8,850 bases of DNA from Zoogloeaceae bacterium (lineage in GTDB: Bacteria > Pseudomonadota > Gammaproteobacteria > Burkholderiales > Rhodocyclaceae), in contig JAIRZG010000128.1 in NCBI GenBank assembly GCA_031267345.1, positions 1 through 8,850 on the forward strand, read 5' to 3'. Below, piece by piece: positions 1 to 6,019 of the stretch (position 1 is the first letter of the stretch; every line of letters starts with the position of its first letter). A program made the translations under genes and the position numbers. The notes under the pieces are model-generated. The model saw only the letters and a program-made list of their open reading frames with translations, made no database searches and had not been told where the DNA came from.

Positions 1-2
1 CT

Positions 3-596
3 CCCGCATTGGCAACACCAGACGTAGAGGCTCCGCCCGCTTTGACAGTGGAAGCGCCAGAGACGGAAGCGCCGACGGTGGAAACGCCGCAAGCGAAAGC
101 CCCTGCACCAGCAACGCCAGATGTAGAGGCTTCGCCCGCTTTGACAGTGGAAGCGCCAGAAACGGAAGCGCCGACGGTGGAAACGCCGCAAGCGGAAGCC
201 CCTGCACCAGCAACGCCAGACGTAGAGGCTTCGCCCGCTTTGACAGTGGAAGCGCCAGAGACGGAAACGCCGCAAGCGGAAGAAGCATCGGCCGCGTCAA
301 CACAGGAAACACCGGAGGCGGAAACTCCGGCAACAGAGGCTTTGGCAGCGGAAAAAACGCCGGAGACGGAAACGCCGACAATGGAGACGCCGGAAGCGGA
401 AGTCCCTGCACTGGCAACGCCAGACGTAGAGGTTCCGCCCGCTTTGACGGTGGAAGCGTCGGAGACGGAAGAAACGCCGGAAGAAATCGAGGCGCTGGCA
501 GCGGAAAAACGCAGAGCCGAATCGCTCCGCTTCCGGGAGAAAATGAAGCGCGTCAAGGAACAAAACGCCAAAGGCAGGAAAGGCAAAATGCCCTGA
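3..596 (+). CDS. C-terminal end of an unidentified protein with a P/A/E/T-rich repeat region (5' end outside window)
   Basis: I do not recognise this gene. The frame is open to the left edge, and the first codons (Pro-Ala-Leu, then ATPDVE) match the repeat context seen again near 405-430, so the gene begins upstream. A TTG at 9 is just this Leu codon. The visible 197 residues are almost all Pro, Ala, Glu, Thr and Val, with no Cys or Trp and no hydrophobic segment, so they are probably disordered and extended. About two full 33-residue repeats are followed by a shortened third and a diverged block. The last ~30 residues change to a basic, helix-prone tail (KRRAESLRFREKMKRVKEQ, then GRKGK). Such an acidic/proline-rich linker with a basic end could be an appendage on a nucleic-acid-binding, envelope or granule-associated protein, but nothing visible decides this. 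It ends at TGA 594-596, upstream of the EIIC-EAL gene on the same strand. Confidence 0.75.
   Translation, partial: PALATPDVEAPPALTVEAPETEAPTVETPQAKAPAPATPDVEASPALTVEAPETEAPTVETPQAEAPAPATPDVEASPALTVEAPETETPQAEEASAASTQETPEAETPATEALAAEKTPETETPTMETPEAEVPALATPDVEVPPALTVEASETEETPEEIEALAAEKRRAESLRFREKMKRVKEQNAKGRKGKMP
12..275 (+). repeat. 99-bp in-frame tandem repeat (two full units plus a shortened third)
   Basis: Unit 1 spans 12-110, unit 2 spans 111-209, and unit 3 starts at 210. By eye, units 1 and 2 differ at five of 99 positions. Three differences are silent, one changes Pro to Ser and one changes Lys to Glu. Each unit encodes 33 residues beginning ATPDVEA and ending QA(K/E)APAP. Unit 3 lacks 15 bp (five residues, APTVE) and then diverges after about 275. 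A finer period is visible inside each unit, based on GGAARCGCC (Glu-Thr/Ala-Pro). The unit length is a multiple of three, so copy-number changes keep the frame. The repeat seems to continue left of the window. Confidence 0.9.
405..470 (+). repeat. Diverged fourth copy of the ATPDVE repeat
   Basis: This stretch encodes VPALATPDVEVPPALTVEA, then SETEETPEE. It repeats the first half of the 99-bp unit with several changes, after an unrelated-looking ETP-rich interval at 276-404. A second short duplication surrounds it. EALAAEK occurs at about 336-356, and again at about 492-509 just before the basic tail. This suggests that a larger block containing both elements was duplicated. Confidence 0.7.
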
Positions 597-606
597 CCAA
601 CCCGTC

Positions 607-644
607 GCGTCCGGCGGCGCGCGCCCGCGCGCTTTCCCGGACGC
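607..644. terminator. Strong GC-rich two-part hairpin; candidate terminator between the two plus-strand genes
   Basis: An 8-bp outer stem pairs GCGTCCGG (607-614) with CCGGACGC (637-644). Inside it, a 6-bp stem pairs GCGCGC (617-622) with GCGCGC (627-632) around a GCCC loop. The internal loop is CG on one side and TTTC on the other. The hairpin begins 10 bp after the stop codon of the repeat protein, as expected for a terminator or an mRNA 3'-end stabiliser. No T-run follows the outer stem; the only Ts are the TTT at 633-635 after the inner stem. Intrinsic termination is therefore plausible but not certain. Confidence 0.5.
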
Positions 645-724
645 TGAAATGTTGTACCGCATACTTGCAGATACGCGCAACACCCGGCAAAACGACAACT
701 GGTTTTACGGCGCATGAAAAAGAC

Positions 725-730
725 AAAGGA
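725..730 (+). promoter_or_regulatory. Ribosome binding site of the EIIC-EAL gene
   Basis: AAAGGA lies 8 nt before the ATG at 739, which supports that start. An upstream ATG at 714 is in another frame and soon reaches a stop. No convincing sigma-70 or sigma-54 promoter could be picked out between 645 and 724, although the distance from the preceding hairpin leaves room for one. Confidence 0.65.
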
Positions 731-738
731 ATCCGCGC

Positions 739-2910
739 ATGACGACATCGGGTCAGCGCCTGTTTGACCGCATCTACACGTTGACTGCGCCCAACTGGGC
801 GTTCAGTCCGACCATGCTGGCCATCCGCAACGGCTTTTTGCTGTGTCTGCCGCTGGTCGTCGCGGGTGTGCTCGCCATCCTGATCAACAACCTGCCCTTC
901 CCCGATTATCAGGACAACATGGCGCGGCTTTTCGGGCCGAACTGGTCGAAAATCGGCGATCTGGTCTGGCAGGGCGTTTTTGGCATTCTCTCGCTGCCGC
1001 TGCTCGTCGGCATCAGTTATCACCTCGCCACCCTGTATAACCAGCGTTACCTGGCGAATCCGGTCAGTCCGGTCATTACGGCGCTGGTGGCGCTGGCCTC
1101 GCTGATGATCATCATGCCTGCGGGAAACGTCACGCAACAGTTGGGTACGCAAGGCCTGTTCGTCAGCATGGTCGTCGCCATCCTCTCGGCGCGCATTTTC
1201 CTGTATCTGGCGCGCATCAAGCAGTTGCAAATGCTGATCTATGCGGAAGGAATGGAAGCGTCCATTCTGCAAGCCTTTGCCTGCCTGTTGCCAGGCATCA
1301 TCACGGTATTTCTCTTTGCTGTTTTTGCCTTTGCCTTCAGCGCGCTGACCGGTCTGTCGGTGCATCAGTACGTGCATGATCTGGCGATGTACCCCTTCCG
1401 GTTTTTCCAGAGCACCCTCGATACCGGCATCACCTATGTTTTCATCACGCATGTTTTCTGGTTTTTCGGGATTCACGGCGCCAATGTGCTTGACCCGATG
1501 ACCCGTGACATTTTTGAGTCCGCCGCGAACAGCAATCTCGCGGCGCAGGCGGCGGGGACGCCGCCACCGTATGTCGTCACCAAGCTCTTTCTTAATACCT
1601 TTGTCTTCATGGGCGGCTCCGGTTCCTCGATCTGTCTTCTGGCGGCGCTCCTGATCACCAACCGCAAGGATGGCAGCCGCCGTCTGGCGAAAATCTCCCT
1701 TGCGCCCGGTCTGTTCAATATCAACGAAGTGTTGCTCTTCGGTCTGCCGGTCATTCTCAATCCCGTTTTTCTGCTGCCCTTCGTCCTGACGCCGCTGGCG
1801 TTGACGCTCACCAGTTTTGTCGCGGTTCATTATGGCCTTGCGCCGGGCGCGAGCGTCGCCATCATCTGGACGACGCCGCCGTTGCTGAGCGGCTATTTCG
1901 CCACGGGCGGCGCGCTGGCGGGCACACTGCTGCAATGTTTCAATCTGGCGTTGGGAACCTTGATCTATATCCCTTTCGTCAAGATTTTCGACCGTCTACG
2001 CATGGAACGGCAAAAGAAGGCCATGAACGCCCTCATGGACATTGCCTGTAACAACATCGTCGGGCCTTCCGGCAAAAAGTGTCTGGATCGCGGCGACGAA
2101 GTTGGCGTACTGGCGCGGGTGCTGGCGGGCGATCTGGAACGCGCCCTGAAGCGGGGCAAGGGGCTGTATCTCGAATACCAGCCGCAGGTCGACCATATTT
2201 CCGGCAAGGTCATCGGCGCCGAGGCGCTGGCGCGCTGGCGGCATCCGGAATACGGCCTGATCCCTGCGCCCATCATGGTCGCCATTTCCGAAGACGGCGA
2301 TTTCATGCAGCCTCTGGGCTTGTGGGTGCTGAATGAAGCCTGCGCCGGACGGGCGCGCTGGCAACAGCATGGACTGGAAGACGACTTCAAGACTTCGGTC
2401 AATGTCTCCATCCGGCAACTGGGCGACACCGCCCTGCCGGACAAGGTGATTCGCTGCCTGGAACGCCATCACCTGCAACGGCACATGATCGGCATCGAAG
2501 TCACCGAGTCCATCGCTCTGGATCCGGACGCGCCGCACAACCGGATCCTGAACCAGATTCATGACTTGGGCATCGTCATTTCCATTGATGATTTTGGCAT
2601 GGGTCACAGTTCGCTGGCGTATCTGAAATACTTTCCGGTCAACACCCTGAAAATCGACAAGGTGTTGAGCGAGGATGTCGCCACCAGCCGAACCTGCGTG
2701 GAGATCATCACCACCATCGTCGAACTGTGCCGCGCGCTGGACGTAAAAATCGTCGTTGAATTCGTCGAAAATCAGGAACAGATCGACACGCTGTGCAAAC
2801 TGGGCTGCCACATCTTCCAGGGCTATTTTTACAGTCCGCCGCTTTCCGGCGAAAACATGCTCGCCTACGCCTTGGCGATGAACGCCGCGCCGCAGACGGA
2901 AACGGCGTAA
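739..2910 (+). CDS. PTS EIIC (lactose/cellobiose/chitobiose type) - EAL domain fusion, putative membrane c-di-GMP phosphodiesterase
   Basis: This 723-residue fusion has two parts. Residues ~1-425 form a multi-spanning PTS EIIC domain. It starts with a cytoplasmic helix and the family-like RNGFLLCLPLVVAG segment, and contains FFGIHGANVL, a GGSG loop (292-295) and FNINEVLLFGLP. His246 of GIHG and Glu330 of NINE match the two sugar-contacting residues of the chitobiose transporter ChbC (H250 and E334), with the same 84-residue spacing. Residues ~470-715 form an EAL domain, which hydrolyses cyclic di-GMP to pGpG. The metal and catalytic set is complete: E495 (EALARW), N555, E587, D617, D618, K638, E674 and Q694. 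From N555 onward the spacings equal those of the active enzyme RocR. There is no GGDEF domain and no EIIA or EIIB domain. I infer a sugar-responsive or transport-coupled phosphodiesterase at the inner membrane. Transport itself would need phospho-EIIB from elsewhere. The reading frame is intact and the start is backed by a good ribosome site. Confidence 0.93.
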   Translation: MTTSGQRLFDRIYTLTAPNWAFSPTMLAIRNGFLLCLPLVVAGVLAILINNLPFPDYQDNMARLFGPNWSKIGDLVWQGVFGILSLPLLVGISYHLATLYNQRYLANPVSPVITALVALASLMIIMPAGNVTQQLGTQGLFVSMVVAILSARIFLYLARIKQLQMLIYAEGMEASILQAFACLLPGIITVFLFAVFAFAFSALTGLSVHQYVHDLAMYPFRFFQSTLDTGITYVFITHVFWFFGIHGANVLDPMTRDIFESAANSNLAAQAAGTPPPYVVTKLFLNTFVFMGGSGSSICLLAALLITNRKDGSRRLAKISLAPGLFNINEVLLFGLPVILNPVFLLPFVLTPLALTLTSFVAVHYGLAPGASVAIIWTTPPLLSGYFATGGALAGTLLQCFNLALGTLIYIPFVKIFDRLRMERQKKAMNALMDIACNNIVGPSGKKCLDRGDEVGVLARVLAGDLERALKRGKGLYLEYQPQVDHISGKVIGAEALARWRHPEYGLIPAPIMVAISEDGDFMQPLGLWVLNEACAGRARWQQHGLEDDFKTSVNVSIRQLGDTALPDKVIRCLERHHLQRHMIGIEVTESIALDPDAPHNRILNQIHDLGIVISIDDFGMGHSSLAYLKYFPVNTLKIDKVLSEDVATSRTCVEIITTIVELCRALDVKIVVEFVENQEQIDTLCKLGCHIFQGYFYSPPLSGENMLAYALAMNAAPQTETA

Positions 2911-2942
2911 TGAAGCTTATGCCGATTTCCTCATTGCAAGCG

Positions 2943-2965
2943 AACAACGGTATGCCGTATATGTT
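2943..2965. terminator. Weak hairpin in the convergent gap between EIIC-EAL and nuoN
   Basis: ACGG (2947-2950) pairs with CCGT (2955-2958) around TATG. AACA (2943-2946) can pair with TGTT (2962-2965) across a 3-nt bulge. It sits midway between two converging stop codons (2910 and 2984), where a shared terminator would be expected. The stem is short and bulged and has no T-run on either strand, so this is only a candidate. Nothing else was seen in the 73-bp gap. Confidence 0.22.
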
Positions 2966-2983
2966 TCAGCGCCTGTCACCCCC

Positions 2984-4510
2984 TCAAAACGACCGCGCCA
3001 ACACGTAGCCGCAGGCGTTCAGCAGGAATTGCGGGAAAATCCCGATGGCGGCGATCAGGACGCTGTTCACCGAGAGCAGCGTCCGGTCGGCAAATGAGGC
3101 CTCAATAGGCGCGGCATTTGCGTCCGCTGCGTCGAAGTACATGAACCAGATGACGCGAAGATAAAAGAACGCGCCGACCAACGAAAAAAGCACCGCCAGC
3201 ACGGCGAGCCAGTATTGTCCGGAAATCACCACCGATTCCAGCACGGCGAACTTGGCGATAAAGCCGACAAGAAAGGGAATCCCCGCCAAAGAGAGCATCA
3301 GAATCAACATCATCGCCGCAAACCACGGACTGCGCTGATTCAGCCCCTTGAAATCGTCCAGCTCATCGGATTCAAAGCCCCGCCTCGACAGCAGCATGAT
3401 CAGGCCGAACACCGCCAGCGTCGCCAGCACGTAAGTCACCATGTAAAAAAGCGAGGCGGTGTAAGCCTCCAGCGCAACATGACGATTGCCGTCGCGCACC
3501 ACGCCGCTCGCCAGACCCAGAAGCATGAAGCCCATGTGGGCAATCGCCGACCAGGCCAACATGCGTTTGATGTTGCGCTGGGCAATGGCGACCAGATTGC
3601 CCAGTCCCATGGACAGCACCGCCAGCAGCATCAGCATGGATTGCCAGTCGGCGGAAAGACCGATCAGCCCGACCACCAACAGACGGATCACCATGACAAA
3701 AGCGGCAAGTTTGGGCGCGGCGGCGATCAGCAAGGTAACGGAGGTCGGCGCGCCGTGATAGACATCGGGAATCCACATGTGGAAAGGCACGACCCCCAGC
3801 TTGAAGGCCAGCCCCGCCACCAGAAACACCAGACCAAAGACCAGCACGGTTTTATCCACCTGCATCTTGCGCATTGAGCGCACCTGCTCCGCCACTTCGA
3901 TAATTTCCAGCGAACCGGTCGCGCCGTAAATCATCGACATGCCGTAGAGCAACATGCCGGAGGCGAGCGCGCCGAGCACAAAATACTTCATCGCCGCTTC
4001 GGAGGCCGCCGCGTTATCGCGTTGCAGCGCCGTCAGGGCGCACAGCGCGAGCGAGAGGATTTCCACTCCCAGATAAAGGCCGAGAAAATGATTGGCGGAA
4101 ATCATCACCATCATGCCCAGCGTGGCGAACAGGGTAAGCACACAATATTCGCCCTGGGGAATGCTGCGGCGTTCCTCAAGATAGCGGCGTGAATACGCCA
4201 GGCTCGCCATGACGATAAAACAGGCCAGCGCCTTCAGGAAGCTGCCCAACAAATCGGCAATGAACATATTGTAAAAAGTCAGCATCACTCTGGCGGGTTC
4301 GCCCGGCGCGGGCGGCATCAGTTCCGCGTACGCGTACCACAACGTCAGCAGGGCGGATACGGCGAGCGTGATTTGCGTCAACAGGAAGGTCAGGCTTCGG
4401 CGCGGCGAACGTACGCCGAGATCGACGAGCAGAATCAGGCAGGCCATGCACAGCAGAAAAATTTCCGGCGCGGCGGGCAGGAGATTGGGAACGACAAAAT
4501 TTTCAAACAT
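2984..4510 (-). CDS. nuoN: NADH-quinone oxidoreductase subunit N
   Basis: NuoN is one of three antiporter-like proton-pumping subunits in the membrane arm of complex I. From the ATG at 4510 it has 508 residues and is hydrophobic throughout, with about 14 membrane helices, a normal size for betaproteobacterial NuoN. Charged residues known from E. coli NuoN are present: E150 in LGVEILSL (E133), K237 in AFKLGVVPFHMWIPD (K217), K267 in APKLA (K247) and K420 in FIAKF (K395). A TTG at 4525, directly abutting the nuoM stop, would give five more residues (MTVAA). I prefer the ATG, which opens MFENFVVPNLLPAAPE. Neither start has a strong Shine-Dalgarno, so translation is probably coupled to nuoM, whose stop lies 15 nt upstream. 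It is the last gene of the operon here and converges with the EIIC-EAL gene. Confidence 0.96.
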   Translation of the reverse strand: MFENFVVPNLLPAAPEIFLLCMACLILLVDLGVRSPRRSLTFLLTQITLAVSALLTLWYAYAELMPPAPGEPARVMLTFYNMFIADLLGSFLKALACFIVMASLAYSRRYLEERRSIPQGEYCVLTLFATLGMMVMISANHFLGLYLGVEILSLALCALTALQRDNAAASEAAMKYFVLGALASGMLLYGMSMIYGATGSLEIIEVAEQVRSMRKMQVDKTVLVFGLVFLVAGLAFKLGVVPFHMWIPDVYHGAPTSVTLLIAAAPKLAAFVMVIRLLVVGLIGLSADWQSMLMLLAVLSMGLGNLVAIAQRNIKRMLAWSAIAHMGFMLLGLASGVVRDGNRHVALEAYTASLFYMVTYVLATLAVFGLIMLLSRRGFESDELDDFKGLNQRSPWFAAMMLILMLSLAGIPFLVGFIAKFAVLESVVISGQYWLAVLAVLFSLVGAFFYLRVIWFMYFDAADANAAPIEASFADRTLLSVNSVLIAAIGIFPQFLLNACGYVLARSF

Positions 4511-4525
4511 GGCGGCTACCGTCAA

Positions 4526-6004
4526 TCAATATTTTTTGAGGACAAGGTGTTGCAGAAGGTCGTTGACCGAAACGTGCATCACCTTCGTAAATGCCTGCGG
4601 ATAAAGCCCCATGCCGAGCACACAGAGCGCCAGCAAGGCAAGGATAAAAAATTCGCGCCGATTGATGTCGGCAAGCGCGCGCACTGCGTCATTGGCGACC
4701 GCGCCAAAAATCACCCGCTTGACCATCCACAGGGTATAGGCCGCGCCGATAATCAGGGTGCTGGCGGCGGCGGCGGCGATCCAGAAACTGGACTCTACGG
4801 CGGCAAGAATCACCATGAATTCGCCAACAAAACCGGAAGTCGCCGGCAGCCCCGCGTTCGCCATCGCAAACAGCACAAAAAGCGCGGCGAATTTCGGCAT
4901 GGTCTGCGCCACGCCGCCGTAATCGGCAATCTGGCGGCTATGCATCCGGTCATACAACACGCCGATACAAAGGAACATGGCGGCGGAAACAAAGCCGTGC
5001 GAAATCATCTGCGCCAGCGCGCCTTCGATGCTCATGGCGGAAAAGAGGAAAAACCCCAGCGTGACAAAGCCCATGTGCGAAATGGAAGAATAGGCCACCA
5101 GCTTTTTCATGTCCGTCTGCGCCAGCGCAATCAGGCCGATATAAAGCACGGCGATGAGCGACAGGACGATCATCAGCCCGGCAAGCTCATGCGCGGCGTC
5201 CGGCGTAATCGGCAGGGAAAAGCGCACAAAGCCGTAAGCGCCCAGCTTCAACGCAATCGCCGCCAGCACGACCGAACCGCCGGTCGGCGCTTCAACGTGC
5301 GCGTCCGGCAGCCAGGTATGCAGCGGGAACATCGGCACCTTGACGGCGAAGGCGAGCAGGAAGGCGACAAACAGCCAGATCTGTTCGTGCAAAGCCAGCG
5401 GCAACACATGCCAGTCGAGAATGACGAAGGAGCCGGAGCGGATAAAAAGATAGAGGATCGCCACCAGAAACAGCAGCGATCCCAACAGGGTGTAAAGGAA
5501 AAACTTGATGGCTGCATAAACGCGCCTTGGCCCGCCCCAGACGCCGATAATCAGGTACAAAGGGATCAGCGAGGCTTCAAAAAAGACGTAAAACAGGAGT
5601 CCGTCCAGTGCGGAAAAAATGCCGTTCATCAAGCCGGACATGATCAGGAAAGCAGCGTGATATTGCGCCACCCGATTCTCAATGACTCGCCAGCCCGCCA
5701 GCACCACCAGCAGGGTGACAAAGCTGTTCAGCAGGATGAACAACAGGGAAATGCCATCGACGCCCAGGTGATAGCGCGCGCTGAAATGCGGAATCCAGGC
5801 ATGGATTTCCTCAAACTGCATGGCGCTGCTTGTCACGTCAAAGTACGCGTACAGGGGCAACGTCACCAGAAAACCGAGCAGCGCGCCTGCAAGGGCGAGC
5901 CGCCGCGCCAGCGTCGCGTTGCGATCCGCGCCCGTCGCCAGCACGGCAAAACCAGCGGCGACAGGGATCCAGATGGCGAGAGAAAGCAAGGGATAAGACG
6001 ACAT
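4526..6004 (-). CDS. nuoM: NADH-quinone oxidoreductase subunit M
   Basis: NuoM is the middle antiporter-like proton channel of complex I. It has 492 residues, a usual length, with about 14 membrane helices. Residues essential for pumping in E. coli NuoM are conserved: E143 in FFEASLIP (E144), K222 in AVKVPMFPLHTWLPDAH (K234), K253 in ALKLGAYG (K265) and E395 in GFVGEF (E407). The last three keep a constant offset of 12 from E. coli, showing a collinear core. The ATG is preceded by AAAGGA (6010-6015 on the complementary strand) with a 5-nt spacer, placed in the 15-bp gap after the nuoL stop. The stop TGA (4526-4528) directly precedes the nuoN region. The C-terminus ends in a short polar segment, LKKY. 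No frameshift or truncation is seen. Confidence 0.97.
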   Translation of the reverse strand: MSSYPLLSLAIWIPVAAGFAVLATGADRNATLARRLALAGALLGFLVTLPLYAYFDVTSSAMQFEEIHAWIPHFSARYHLGVDGISLLFILLNSFVTLLVVLAGWRVIENRVAQYHAAFLIMSGLMNGIFSALDGLLFYVFFEASLIPLYLIIGVWGGPRRVYAAIKFFLYTLLGSLLFLVAILYLFIRSGSFVILDWHVLPLALHEQIWLFVAFLLAFAVKVPMFPLHTWLPDAHVEAPTGGSVVLAAIALKLGAYGFVRFSLPITPDAAHELAGLMIVLSLIAVLYIGLIALAQTDMKKLVAYSSISHMGFVTLGFFLFSAMSIEGALAQMISHGFVSAAMFLCIGVLYDRMHSRQIADYGGVAQTMPKFAALFVLFAMANAGLPATSGFVGEFMVILAAVESSFWIAAAAASTLIIGAAYTLWMVKRVIFGAVANDAVRALADINRREFFILALLALCVLGMGLYPQAFTKVMHVSVNDLLQHLVLKKY

Positions 6005-6019
6005 GGCGTTCCTTTGTTG

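Noticed and set aside
9..596. Complete 195-residue protein starting at TTG 9
   Set aside because: The frame is open to the left edge and the TTG is a Leu in a repeat context (PALATPDVE) seen again later, so this is the end of a longer gene.
654..669. Sigma-54-like promoter upstream of EIIC-EAL (ends in TTGCA)
   Set aside because: The required GG near -24 is missing. Only the -12 half looks right.
652..680. Sigma-70 promoter with TTGTAC as -35
   Set aside because: At a 17-bp spacing the -10 position reads GCGCAA, which is not a plausible -10 element.
553..1935. 460-codon open frame on the minus strand, antisense to the EIIC part
   Set aside because: It has the same shadow composition (Arg/Gln/Asp-rich) opposite a membrane-protein gene and overlaps a well-supported CDS.
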